Below, piece after piece: positions 36,501 to 43,690 of a stretch of DNA of 64,000 bases. The notes beneath the pieces are model-generated. The model did no database searches. It was not told the DNA's origin and worked only from the letters and a program-made list of their open reading frames with translations. Origin of the DNA: Dyella mobilis (GTDB lineage: Bacteria > Pseudomonadota > Gammaproteobacteria > Xanthomonadales > Rhodanobacteraceae); the NCBI RefSeq assembly GCF_016904945.1, contig NZ_JADIKF010000040.1, positions 1,278,953 through 1,342,952 of the forward strand, given 5' to 3'. The translations under genes were made by a program, and so were the position numbers. Each line of letters starts with the position of its first letter. Positions within the stretch are counted from its first letter, which is position 1.

Positions 36501-37855
36501 ATGCGGTGAACGTGTCGCAGTTGAATCAGGTGGCTCAGGCTGGCACCGCTGCCAATCGCTACTTCAAGGCCGGCGGCAAGAACGATGGCACGGACGATGC
36601 GGCAGCCAGCGGCGACCAGTCATTGGCTGGCGGCGCCAATGCCAAGGCGGGCGGCGATGGCGCCGTTGCACTGGGTGCTTATAGCAATGCGGCCACCTCG
36701 CAGAGCACTGCACTGGGCTTCAGCGCCAATGCCTCGGGCAATGCCAGTTTGGCATTGGGAGCCTATGCATCAGCCAATGGCTTCAACAGCGTTGCACTGG
36801 GTAACGGCAGCGTGGCCGATCGGGATAACACCGTATCGGTAGGCCGAAAGGGTGCCGAGCGGCAGATCACCAACGTCGCAGCGGGCACTTCCATCACCGA
36901 CGTTGCCAACGTCAATCAGTTGCAATCGACCGCGGCGGCGATCGGCGGCGGCATGGCAATGGGGCCCAATGGTCTGTTCTCTGCTCCGGCCTTCACTATC
37001 CAGGGTGGCACCTACAACACCGTGGGCAATGCCTTCACTGCACTGGATGGGGCGGTCACTGCGCTGGGCGGCCGAGTGAGCTCGCTTGAATCGCAAGTCA
37101 ATGGCAGCAGTGCTTCCACACCGAACGCCAGCGGCGTTGCGTTGGGCGCACCGGAAACACCTGCCACGACTGCGAGCAACGTCGCTACGACGGCCGCACC
37201 TGCGGCAACCGGCGGCAATGTAGTCGCAGGGGACAACGCCCAGGTTGCGAGCACAGCCAGCAACGCCACGGCGATCGGCGCAAACAGCAGTGCTACCGAA
37301 TCGAATTCGGTTGCCATTGGTGCAGGCTCCGTCGCTGACCAGGCAAATACCGTTTCGGTAGGCAGTGCAGGCAACGAGCGCCAAATCACCAATGTGGCCA
37401 CCGGTGTGAATGGCACCGACGCTGTCAACGTCACCCAGATGACGGAGAACACCCAGCAGGCGATCCAGGCAGCCAAGGACTATGCCGACTCGCAAAGCGC
37501 GCAGACGTTGAGCAGCGCCAATGCATACACCGATTCCAAGGTGGCGAACCTGGTCAGCAACGACGACTTCAACGCTTTCAAGAGTTCGGTGGACGATCGC
37601 TTCCGCACCGTCAATAAGCGCATCAACAGTGTCGGCGCGATGGGAGCTGCCTTGGCCGGCATGGCGGGCGCGATTGCCGCTAATCCGGGTACGGACAACC
37701 ACATCAGTGCGGCAGCCGGCACCTACGGCGGCGAAGGCGCACTGGCCGTGGGTGTTTCCCGACGCCTCGGCAACAACGCCTCGATGCTGGTCGGCGGTTC
37801 GGTCTCCGGCAGTGGCGAAGCCAGCGGCACGGTCGGCTTCAGCTACGGCTGGTGA
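30527..37855 (+). CDS. Giant trimeric autotransporter adhesin (YadA/Hia type)
   Basis: A 2442-residue trimeric autotransporter that should form an outer-membrane fibre for attachment. Residues 1-61 are the extended signal peptide (ESPR start MNRIYSKVWS, cleavage after SMARA). The head consists of YadA-like 14-residue repeats of the form S-x-A-x-G-x-x-A, the first head running for about 950 residues without interruption. Seven necks of the type SVGxxxxERQITNVAAGTxxTDAVN lie near residues 160, 1146, 1428, 1716, 1966, 2098 and 2273. A coiled-coil stalk (about 2290-2345) leads to a YadA anchor (about 2345-2442, ending VGFSYGW). ATG 30527 follows GGAGAGGAAG; the frame to 30344 is not translated. 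An orphan response regulator is upstream, a subtilase gene downstream. Confidence 0.9.
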   Translation: MNRIYSKVWSVALGAIVVASELASGKAAVCKGADPRGSRALLRGALAALIGVALLPSMARADVCEGSFADGMQPLATANALACGALASATGNYSTALGNRSTATGDYAAAIGYAAQARGTNSIAVGHDALSSGNTSMALGQDSLASADNSVAVGQGSVADQANTMSVGSAGAERRITNVADAVDGHDAVNKHQLDMFAETVGDAQHYFKASGKQDGSDDADVTGENAVAAGSNANATANAATAIGSESYATGIGSTAVGQASIATGDSSVAMGQSAYADGFGNTAVGAHATANAEQAATAVGALSEAIGTGSTATGGAARALGDGSVASGFGATSVGEASIATGAYSVAEGEGSIAVGKNSTTHGQRNIAIGADTVTEGLGATAVGAQAEARGAFATTLGSGSISEGNASTAVGGNAQAYGYGATALGTFSLAGSNFSTALGMNSAAEDLGTATGANATAGDQSSAYGANSDATAEQSTAIGANSYAGAQGTASGANAHAGDQSSAYGANSDASANQSTAIGADSYGWGDRSTALGLGAGATGADSLAIGSQSYASGEFSTANGAGAYTSGDFSVAQGAFASALSYGSVAVGANAETSGEEALAIGANARTTGDRGIAMGAQSRARGEEATAVGANASAVGDSSVALGNSALSAGEASMATGSYSRATGAFSTATGTASAANGDFSIAHGAYASAIGEASVAIGANSQVTGVESIGVGPNAQATGDYASAVGSTSTASGDGSVATGYHATATGKVATATGTYSFATADNATAVGSYAQAIGASSAALGNYAWAANNQATALGTQTWALGDSSTAIGAYASAGGSNATALGSGSFAVSNNSTALGTSAQALGASTLAIGAGAIAYPDNAVAVGPQAWVFGDEGIAMGYGSRASGPQSMAIGKDSDAEGAQGIALGNSSYAGGTQSIAVGDQAVADSDYATAIGGSSYAASIGATAYGNGANAIGEYSIASGYASNAFGDYSIAIGHNSQTIGDYATAVGSDSTAGQGSTAVGYSTTATGAFSAAFGGASQATGDYSLSVGIGANATGFASTAVGMGAQGEGFASTAVGQNADASGNHTVSIGVDSLAHSQNSTAVGYASWATGDNATSLGYNSYAVGTNSTAIGTNATTAIDADNSVALGANSYTNRANVVSVGNDATGTTRQIANVAAGTEGTDAVNVNQLNEVAKNAQDASKYVKANGDNGFITLDDAIAEGNYAIAVGSSSYAGAAYATAIGKQAQATGTNSLAIGNAANASYINAIALGANALSSSWSSIAMGTNSQAIGVRSIAIGENASANQMGGTAIGVNSKALNDFTTSVGAYSAALGKSSSAFGDSARATGDRSTAIGGAAGDNGEGYSSFTAVGSNAKTYADDATALGADSLVWKNAAGSTVVGTSAESRAVNGIAIGQASLVDFGANNAVALGANSIATRANTVSVGQPGLERQISNVARGTEGTDAVNVDQLNQAIADNTAQASPYFKAAGREDGTDDAIASGKRSVAAGSNAKASGDYSVATGDQSQAKGWASTAMGMSSNASGVNSTAIGMRSSALGEGSIALGQSSSATTWKAVAIGAQSVASSANSTAVGVNTSALGEGSVAMGSSASAANWKAIAIGAQSLAGGPNSIAVGVNASAQGEGSLAMGNTAQATSWKSVALGSDSNALGAYSIALGANSGAYADYGLALGANATSLGVNAMALGANSYALAQNSVALGAQSLADRANSVSVGSAGNERQITNVAAGTEGTDAVNVNQLNQVAQNTQAASKYFKANGDNGPITLDDAIADGDYTVAVGSSAYASSAYATAIGKSAQATGVDSLAIGNSAKASARDAMALGSNSSATGEYTVAFGAAAQALDSDSTAIGASAAALGAHSTALGFASRSSGLESLALGVGAVSSATRSTAIGAGAYATGDFSLAIGSEETIAKSANTVAIGRQALANNNGSVALGYRAWSIADNAVAIGTNSYADRANTVSVGDVGSERQITNVAAGTQDTDAVNVSQLNQVAQAGTAANRYFKAGGKNDGTDDAAASGDQSLAGGANAKAGGDGAVALGAYSNAATSQSTALGFSANASGNASLALGAYASANGFNSVALGNGSVADRDNTVSVGRKGAERQITNVAAGTSITDVANVNQLQSTAAAIGGGMAMGPNGLFSAPAFTIQGGTYNTVGNAFTALDGAVTALGGRVSSLESQVNGSSASTPNASGVALGAPETPATTASNVATTAAPAATGGNVVAGDNAQVASTASNATAIGANSSATESNSVAIGAGSVADQANTVSVGSAGNERQITNVATGVNGTDAVNVTQMTENTQQAIQAAKDYADSQSAQTLSSANAYTDSKVANLVSNDDFNAFKSSVDDRFRTVNKRINSVGAMGAALAGMAGAIAANPGTDNHISAAAGTYGGEGALAVGVSRRLGNNASMLVGGSVSGSGEASGTVGFSYGW
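35165..35542 (+). repeat. Three tandem 126-bp units in the adhesin gene
   Basis: Units start at 35165, 35291 and 35417, each 126 bp (42 residues). Each carries GEGS, an N/T-W-K-A/S, and AIGAQS or ALGSDS steps. Unlike the shorter degenerate 14-residue repeats around them, these are similar at DNA level, so they are recent duplications. Confidence 0.75.
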
Positions 37856-37861
37856 CGATTT

Positions 37862-37902
37862 GCGCCCTCTCCACAGATTTTTCCGGAGAGGGCGCCTTTC
37901 TT
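37862..37902 (+). terminator. Terminator after the adhesin gene
   Basis: GCGCCCTCTCC and GGAGAGGGCGC pair around a 12-base loop, followed by CTTTCTTGTT. It begins 7 bp after the adhesin stop codon. Confidence 0.8.
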
Positions 37903-38002
37903 GTTCCCGCGTTCGATGACGCAATACGAGTGGGCAAGCGCGCTTGTCCAGCTTTCCTCCGGGACGCGGAAAGCCCCGGTATACATCTAAAAGGATCCAT
38001 GC

Positions 38003-39970
38003 ATGAAGTCATTCCACTCCATTCGCATCGGTGCCATGGCCGCAGCGATCGCCCTGGTTAGCGCGGCCATCCATGCGGCCGATGCGCCAACGCTGCCGGC
38101 ACCCAAGCTTTCGATGAGCAAGCTGTTTCCCGTGGCGCGGGCCAATCAGACTTACAGCCGCTTCATCATCACTTATCGAGATGGCAGCAGTGAACGCAGC
38201 AACAGTGCAGCGGCCGTGCAGAACGTCAACAGCGCCATCGGCCGCGCGGGCCTCAATCGTGCGACGACGTCGTCCACGGGTACTGCGCTGGTACCGTTGA
38301 CGGCAACGTACCAGCGAAAAGTCTTCAACGGTGCGGATGTCGTACGCACTTCCCGCAAGCTCAATCAAGCACAAGCCAGCGCGCTGATGCTGCAAATTGC
38401 CGCCGATCCAAATGTGCTCGCAGTGCAGCCCGACTACCGCTTGCAGGCCGTGCGCGATATCAAGGCACCTGCTTCCCTGCAGGAAAAGGCCAATGCGGCC
38501 GTCCAGCGTGCAGGCACTCAAACCTACACGCCTGACGACCCGTACTATCAGCAGTATCAATGGGATTACTGGAACCTGGTGGGCGGCGCCAACACAAACA
38601 ACGCCTGGGATCTGGCCGACGGCAGCGGCGTCACGGTTGTCGTGCTCGACACCGGCATTACCGAGCATCCGGATCTCGACACCTCGCTGGCGGACGAAGG
38701 CTACGATTTCATCACCGATTCGTTCTTATCCGGACGCGATTCGGACGGCCGCGTACCCGGTGGCTGGGATACCGGCGACTGGACCACTACGGAACCGTGG
38801 TTGAGCGAATGCACGGACGCCAGCAATCCACCCGAAGACAGCAGTTGGCACGGCACCCACGTAAGCGGCACCGTCGCCGAACTTACCGACAACGGCGTCG
38901 GCATGGCCGGCACGGCCTACAAAGCGAAGGTGTTGCCAGTGCGCGTGCTTGGCCACTGCGGCGGCGACACCAGCGACATTGCCGATGCGATCGTGTGGGC
39001 GTCCGGCGGCCACGTGGATGGCGTGCCGGACAATACCCATCCCGCGCGAGTCATCAACATGAGTCTCGGCGGTGGCGGTACCTGCGATGCGGTGACCGCT
39101 GCAGCCATCAACTCGGCCATCAGCCGCGGCACCACGGTCGTGGTTGCTGCAGGCAATAGCGGTGCGGATGCAGCCAACTTCACGCCATCCAGTTGCCCGG
39201 GCGTTATCACGGTGGCCTCCAATGGCATTACCGAGAAGCGCGCGTTCTATTCCAACTACGGGCAGACTGTCACTCTTTCTGCACCCGGCGGCGGCATCTA
39301 TCCCAATGACGGTAGCTCCGGTACGCCTGTCAATGATGGCTTCGTGTGGTCAGCGCTGAACGATGGCGCCACTACGCCAACCACGGCCGACTACGGCGGC
39401 TACGCCGGCACCTCGCAAGCTACCCCGCACGTAGCAGGCACGGTCGCGCTGATGCTCAGTGCCGCGCAAGCCGCAGGTCTGACCGAACCGACACCGGCCC
39501 AAATCAAGCAGATGCTGGTCGATTCGGCACGCCCGTTCCCGGTATCCGAAGATCACCCGATTGGCGCAGGTATCGTGGATGCGGCGGCAGCGGTCAACGC
39601 CGCGCTTGGCAATGACGGCGGCACTACACCCCCGCCCACCTCCATCGTGCTGACCAACGGCATGATCGTGCCCGATCAGTCGACCAACGACGGCGCGAGC
39701 ATCCTCTACTCGATCAACGTGCCGTCGGGAGCCACCACGCTGAACATCCGCAGCATGGGCGGCTCGGGCGACCTGACTTTGTACGTCAAGGCCGGTGCCG
39801 TGCCCAATGCCGACGGCGGCAACGCCGACTTCACTTCGTCCAAACCCGGCAGCAATCAGGCCGTGGTCATTCCCAAGCCGCAGGCGACCACCTACTACGT
39901 TCTGCTGAGCGGCAAGAACTCCATCGGCTTCGACCAAGTGTCGATGCTCGCCGCCTACAACGCACCCTGA
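38003..39970 (+). CDS. Secreted S8 subtilisin-family serine protease
   Basis: A 655-residue subtilase. Signal peptide 1-26 (SAAIHAA), a propeptide of about 130 residues (inhibitor I9-like; FIITYRD...VLAVQPDYRLQ), then the peptidase domain with Asp216 in VVLDTGITEHPDL, His283 in SWHGTHVSGT and Ser471 in GTSQATPHVAG. A C-terminal pre-peptidase-type domain (about 545-655, SINVPSGATTLNIRSMGGSGDLTLYVKAG) is usually removed on maturation. Layout and motifs match the extracellular proteases of Xanthomonadales. It is in the same orientation as the adhesin but is separated from it by a terminator, so independent expression is likely; proteolytic shaving of the adhesin is only a thought. Confidence 0.93.
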   Translation: MKSFHSIRIGAMAAAIALVSAAIHAADAPTLPAPKLSMSKLFPVARANQTYSRFIITYRDGSSERSNSAAAVQNVNSAIGRAGLNRATTSSTGTALVPLTATYQRKVFNGADVVRTSRKLNQAQASALMLQIAADPNVLAVQPDYRLQAVRDIKAPASLQEKANAAVQRAGTQTYTPDDPYYQQYQWDYWNLVGGANTNNAWDLADGSGVTVVVLDTGITEHPDLDTSLADEGYDFITDSFLSGRDSDGRVPGGWDTGDWTTTEPWLSECTDASNPPEDSSWHGTHVSGTVAELTDNGVGMAGTAYKAKVLPVRVLGHCGGDTSDIADAIVWASGGHVDGVPDNTHPARVINMSLGGGGTCDAVTAAAINSAISRGTTVVVAAGNSGADAANFTPSSCPGVITVASNGITEKRAFYSNYGQTVTLSAPGGGIYPNDGSSGTPVNDGFVWSALNDGATTPTTADYGGYAGTSQATPHVAGTVALMLSAAQAAGLTEPTPAQIKQMLVDSARPFPVSEDHPIGAGIVDAAAAVNAALGNDGGTTPPPTSIVLTNGMIVPDQSTNDGASILYSINVPSGATTLNIRSMGGSGDLTLYVKAGAVPNADGGNADFTSSKPGSNQAVVIPKPQATTYYVLLSGKNSIGFDQVSMLAAYNAP

Positions 39971-39991
39971 CATTTGCCTCGCCTGAAGCGG

Positions 39992-40024
39992 AAAGCCCCG
40001 GTTTCCAGCCGGGGCTTTTTTAAT
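39992..40024 (+). terminator. Rho-independent terminator
   Basis: AAAGCCCCGG-TTTCCAG-CCGGGGCTTTTTTAA forms a 10-bp stem and T-tract 21 bp after the protease stop codon. Confidence 0.9.
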
Positions 40025-40062
40025 TTTCGACATCATAAATATCGATTACTAGAGATAAATTC

Positions 40063-40077
40063 ATAGATATGGACTAT
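40063..40077 (+). promoter_or_regulatory. ATAG-N7-CTAT OxyR-type half-operator upstream of oxyR
   Basis: ATAG (40063-40066) and CTAT (40074-40077) are separated by exactly 7 bases, as in one half of the OxyR consensus ATAG-N7-CTAT-N7-ATAG-N7-CTAT. It also fits T-N11-A. It ends 11 bp before the oxyR start codon, a position suited to autorepression. The flanking second half is not conserved. Confidence 0.45.
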
Positions 40078-40088
40078 CATCCAGTGCC

Positions 40089-41036
40089 ATGAACCTACGC
40101 GATCTCCAATACCTCGTAGCGTTGGCCGAGCACCGGCATTTCGGCCGCGCGGCGGAAGCTTCCTTCGTCAGCCAACCCACCCTTTCGACCCAGATCAAGA
40201 AACTGGAAGACGAACTGGGGGTAGCGCTGGTGGAACGCACGCCGCGCAAGGTTCTGCTGACCGAGGTGGGCAAGGAAATTGCCAAGCGCGCTCGCGAAGT
40301 GCTCAACGAGATCGAGCAGATCAAGGGCATTGCCCGCCGTACGGTGGATCCGGAATCGGGCACGGTGCGGCTGGGCATTTTTCCGACCCTGGGGCCCTAT
40401 CTGCTGCCGCACGTAGTGCCGATGGTGCACGAACGCTTTCCGCGCCTGGAACTGCTGCTGGTCGAGGAAAAAACCGAAGTCCTGCTGCATCGTCTGCGCG
40501 AGGGTAAATTGGATGCCGCCGTGCTCGCCTTGCCGCTGCACGACGACAATCTGCATGCGGAGTTTTTGTTCGAAGAGCCCTTTCTGCTCGCCGTGCCGCA
40601 GTCCCATCCGTTGGCCAAGCGCCCGCAACTGAAGCTCAACGATCTCTCCGACCAGAGCCTGCTGTTGCTGGAGGACGGCCATTGCCTGCGCGATCAGGCG
40701 CTGGAGGTCTGCCACATGGCCGGCGCCGGCGAAAAGAGCGGCTTCCGCGCCACCAGCCTGGAGACGCTGCGCCAGATGGTCGCTGCCAACGTGGGCATCA
40801 CCTTGCTGCCGACGCTCGCGGTGAAACCGCCGGTAGCGCAGGCGCCGAACTTGCAGTTGGTCGAATTCAGCGGGCATGCGCCGAGCCGCCGGATCGCCAT
40901 GGTGTGGCGCAAGAGCTCCGCGATGGGCGCTTTCCTCAAACAACTTGCCGACGTATTCAAGACATTGCCGCGCGATTTGCTCGATCCGCACAGCTCCGCC
41001 AGCGCAAGTACGGCCAAGCGCCGACGCTCGGCGTGA
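40089..41036 (+). CDS. oxyR: Peroxide-sensing LysR regulator OxyR
   Basis: A 315-residue LysR-type activator. The N-terminal helix-turn-helix (MNLRDLQYLVALAEHRHFGRAAE...SQPTLSTQIKKLE) is typical. Cys199 in EDGHCLRDQ and Cys208 in LEVCHMAGA occupy precisely the positions of the disulphide-forming cysteines of Escherichia coli OxyR, which identifies the protein. It should activate peroxide defence when oxidised. It is followed in the same direction by rubrerythrin, an Fe-S oxidoreductase and a DUF3501 protein, with an OxyR-like four-element site ahead of rubrerythrin. The catalase and ahpC genes often linked to oxyR are absent from the window. Confidence 0.95.
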   Translation: MNLRDLQYLVALAEHRHFGRAAEASFVSQPTLSTQIKKLEDELGVALVERTPRKVLLTEVGKEIAKRAREVLNEIEQIKGIARRTVDPESGTVRLGIFPTLGPYLLPHVVPMVHERFPRLELLLVEEKTEVLLHRLREGKLDAAVLALPLHDDNLHAEFLFEEPFLLAVPQSHPLAKRPQLKLNDLSDQSLLLLEDGHCLRDQALEVCHMAGAGEKSGFRATSLETLRQMVAANVGITLLPTLAVKPPVAQAPNLQLVEFSGHAPSRRIAMVWRKSSAMGAFLKQLADVFKTLPRDLLDPHSSASASTAKRRRSA

Positions 41037-41049
41037 TGGCAATTGCGCC

Positions 41050-41086
41050 ATAGCTTTAGTCAATCGCCTTCATAAGAACAATCAAT
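41050..41086 (+). promoter_or_regulatory. Four-element OxyR binding site upstream of rubrerythrin
   Basis: ATAG-N7-CAAT-N7-ATAA-N7-CAAT with all three spacers exactly 7 bases, starting 14 bp after the oxyR stop. Against the consensus ATAG-N7-CTAT repeated, 13 of 16 core bases match. It lies 98 bp before the rubrerythrin start codon, where it could activate that operon. Confidence 0.65.
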
Positions 41087-41184
41087 TTCATAACTTGCCT
41101 GCGCTGCGCTACGCTCGGCGGACACGGCCGGATGCGGCCGCCTCTGCATTCCCTCTCCAGCCCAACGCCACGAGGTGTGATGTC

Positions 41185-41604
41185 ATGAGCAAGCTGAAAG
41201 GCTCCAAGACGGAGCAGAACCTGAAAGACGCGTTCGCCGGCGAATCGATGGCCAACCGTCGCTATCTTTATTTCGCTTCCAAGGCCGACGTGGAAGGCTA
41301 CAACGACGTATCGACGGTGTTCCGTTCCACCGCCGAAGGCGAGACCGGCCACGCCCACGGCCACCTGGAATATCTCGAACAGTGCGGCGATCCCGCCACC
41401 GGCCTGCCCTTCGGTGGCACCAATCTGAACCTCAAGAGCGCGATTGCCGGCGAAACGCACGAGTACACCGACATGTATCCGGGCATGGCCAAGACGGCGC
41501 GCGACGAAGGTTTCGAGGAAGTCGCCGACTGGTTCGAAACGCTCGCCAAGGCCGAGCGCTCGCACGCCAATCGATTCCAGAAAGCGCTCAACGAACTTGC
41601 CTGA
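41185..41604 (+). CDS. Rubrerythrin-like diiron peroxidase without rubredoxin domain
   Basis: A 139-residue ferritin-like protein. The four-helix bundle with repeated Glu and E-x-x-H ligands is visible (AFAGESMANRRYLYFA, TAEGETGHAHGHLEYLE, AIAGETHEYTDMYPGMA, TLAKAERSHANRFQKAL). The short length shows that the C-terminal rubredoxin domain of classical rubrerythrin is missing, so electrons must come from a partner, perhaps the Fe-S protein encoded next. It would reduce hydrogen peroxide in the cytoplasm. ATG 41185 follows GAGGTGTGATGTC and gives the family start MSKLKGSKTEQNL; the longer frame from 40876 overlaps oxyR. Placement after OxyR and its operator supports peroxide-induced expression. 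Confidence 0.9.
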   Translation: MSKLKGSKTEQNLKDAFAGESMANRRYLYFASKADVEGYNDVSTVFRSTAEGETGHAHGHLEYLEQCGDPATGLPFGGTNLNLKSAIAGETHEYTDMYPGMAKTARDEGFEEVADWFETLAKAERSHANRFQKALNELA

Positions 41605-41722
41605 CAACCCATCCCGGCGGCCTTTGCAAAGAGACCGCCGGTTTGCTTTGGTGATCCTTCATCGCTGAAGAACCGCCGGAGCGATGCGTGTTGCACGTAA
41701 CGCCTAGCCAGGAGGAACGAGC

Positions 41723-43066
41723 ATGGCCGAGCCGATCACGGGTTCGCGCGAGGGCAGCCTCGACGCACCAACCCGCCATCCGCTGGAGTGGACGCAAGCC
41801 GAGTTCTGGGATCGCCAGGCGCTCGACAGCGAACTGGAACGCGTGTTCAACATCTGCCACGGCTGCCGCCGCTGCGTCAGCCTGTGCCACGCCTTCCCCA
41901 CTCTGTTCGACCTGATCGACGCCTCCAGTTCGATGGAAATCGACGGCGTCGCGAAAAGCGATTACAACAAGGTCGTTGAGCAATGCTATCTGTGCGACCT
42001 GTGCTACCTCACCAAATGCCCGTATGTGCCGCCGCATCCGTGGAACGTGGATTTCCCGCACCTGATGCTGCGCGCCAAGGCGGTCGAATTTCGCGAACAC
42101 GGCGCACCGCTGTCCGCACGTGTGCTTTCCAATACGCGCGCCGTCGGCAAGTTGGCCTCCATCCCGGTGGTCGTGCAAACCATCAACGCTGCCAACAAAA
42201 ACAAAACCGCGCGCAAGCTGCTGGAAAAAACCATGGATGTCGACGCGCAAGCGCGCGTGCCGACCTACCACGTGCCTACCGCGCGCAAACGCCTGCGCAA
42301 GCTGGACGGCAGCGGCGAGGCCAAGCCGGCCGGGCGTACGCGCGGCAAAGTGGCGATCTTCGCCACCTGCTACTGCGATCACTCCGAGCCTGGTGTGGTG
42401 GAGGATCTTGCCGCCGTGCTGGCGCACAACGCCATTCCGGTTCGCATGGTGGAGAGCGAAAGCTGCTGCGGTATGCCGAAGTTCGAGCTGGGCGACCTCG
42501 ACACCGTGCGCAAGTACAAGGAACGCAACATTCCGGTACTGGCCAAGATGGCACGCGAAGGCTGGGATTTCACCGCGGCAATTCCTTCCTGCGTATTGAT
42601 GTTCAAGCAGGAACTGCCGCTGATGTTCCCCGACGACGCCGATGTCGCCCTGGTGCGCGACCACTTCTTCGACCCCTTCGAATATCTGGCCGACCGGCAC
42701 AAGGCCGGCCTGCTGCGCACCGACTTCAAGCAATCGCTCGGCAAAGTCGCCTGGCAAGTCCCCTGCCATCAGCGCGTGCAGAAAATCGGCCCCAAGACGC
42801 GCGACATCCTGCAACTGGTGCCGGACGCCGAAGTCACCACGATCGAACGCTGCTCGGGCCACGACGGCACTTACGGCGTCAAACACAAAACCTACGCGCT
42901 GTCGCGCAAGCTGGCCAAACCGGTGGAGAGCCGCGTTGCGCAGGCCGAAGCCGACCACTTCACCAGCGACTGCCCGATGGCCGGCAGCCACATCGCGCAC
43001 GGCCTGGGCGACAAGCCGGAGGCGGAACATCCGCTGAGCCTGCTGCGCAAAGCCTACGCCATCTGA
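41723..43066 (+). CDS. Fe-S oxidoreductase with two CCG domains (GlpC/HdrD-like)
   Basis: A 447-residue protein. Two ferredoxin-type clusters are at about 45-56 (CHGCRRCVSLCH) and 88-99 (CYLCDLCYLTKCP). Two cysteine-rich CCG-like domains follow: VESESCCGMPKFELGD with ATCYCDHSEPG, and VPCHQRVQKIG with IERCSGHDGTYG. This is the layout of the GlpC/heterodisulphide-reductase subunit D family, which shuttles electrons through Fe-S clusters. Located 118 bp after rubrerythrin and 21 bp before the DUF3501 gene; this three-gene set recurs in many proteobacteria, and the protein is a plausible electron donor to the truncated rubrerythrin. No membrane segment is seen. Confidence 0.88.
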   Translation: MAEPITGSREGSLDAPTRHPLEWTQAEFWDRQALDSELERVFNICHGCRRCVSLCHAFPTLFDLIDASSSMEIDGVAKSDYNKVVEQCYLCDLCYLTKCPYVPPHPWNVDFPHLMLRAKAVEFREHGAPLSARVLSNTRAVGKLASIPVVVQTINAANKNKTARKLLEKTMDVDAQARVPTYHVPTARKRLRKLDGSGEAKPAGRTRGKVAIFATCYCDHSEPGVVEDLAAVLAHNAIPVRMVESESCCGMPKFELGDLDTVRKYKERNIPVLAKMAREGWDFTAAIPSCVLMFKQELPLMFPDDADVALVRDHFFDPFEYLADRHKAGLLRTDFKQSLGKVAWQVPCHQRVQKIGPKTRDILQLVPDAEVTTIERCSGHDGTYGVKHKTYALSRKLAKPVESRVAQAEADHFTSDCPMAGSHIAHGLGDKPEAEHPLSLLRKAYAI

Positions 43067-43087
43067 TCGGACAAAGACCTTCAAGCC

Positions 43088-43669
43088 ATGAATAAACTGC
43101 AACGCCACGACCTTCTCTCGCTCGAAACCTATGCGACCGAACGCGAAGCGTTCCGTTCCCGCGTCATCGCGCACAAGAAAACCCGCAGCATGCACCTTGG
43201 CCAACATCTCAAGCTGATCTTCGAAGATCGCCTGACCATCCACTACCAGATCCAGGAAATGCTGCGCGTGGAGCGCATCTTCGAAGCAGCCGGCATTGCC
43301 GACGAACTCGAAGCCTACAATCCGCTGATCCCCGATGGCGCCAACCTCAAGGCCACGTTGTTCGTGGAATATCCCGAGGTGGAACAGCGTCGGCGCGAAC
43401 TGGCCCGACTGGTCGGCATCGAGCATCACATCGCGCTCACGGTCTCCGGTCACGCAGCCGTCACGGCGGTGGCGGACGAAGACATGGATCGCAGCACCGA
43501 GGAAAAGACCGCCGCTGTGCATTTCCTTCGCTTCGAACTGGACGAAGCGATGATCGCGGACTGGAAAGCCGGCGCAGCGGTAAAACTTGCGTCGACGCTG
43601 CCGGCGATGCGCGAACAGGCCGTTCTGCCCCTTTCGCTGCAAACCGCTTTGTCGGCCGATTTTGCCTGA
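43088..43669 (+). CDS. DUF3501 family protein
   Basis: A 193-residue cytoplasmic protein matching the DUF3501 family: MNKLQRHDLLSLETYATER at the start, RSMHLGQHLKLIFEDRLTIHYQIQEMLRVERIFE (about 33-66) and ELDEAMIADWKAGAAVKL near the end. The family has no assigned activity, but it is regularly the last gene of the rubrerythrin/Fe-S protein operon, as here (21 bp after the Fe-S gene). A function in peroxide or iron homeostasis is inferred from that context only. Confidence 0.82.
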   Translation: MNKLQRHDLLSLETYATEREAFRSRVIAHKKTRSMHLGQHLKLIFEDRLTIHYQIQEMLRVERIFEAAGIADELEAYNPLIPDGANLKATLFVEYPEVEQRRRELARLVGIEHHIALTVSGHAAVTAVADEDMDRSTEEKTAAVHFLRFELDEAMIADWKAGAAVKLASTLPAMREQAVLPLSLQTALSADFA

Positions 43670-43690
43670 TCCTTCTTGCACACGAACGGA

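Noticed and set aside
30527..37855. Possible CRISPR array or satellite because of many short repeats
   Set aside because: The repeats follow the 14- or 42-codon reading frame of the YadA head, are degenerate and have no unique spacers.
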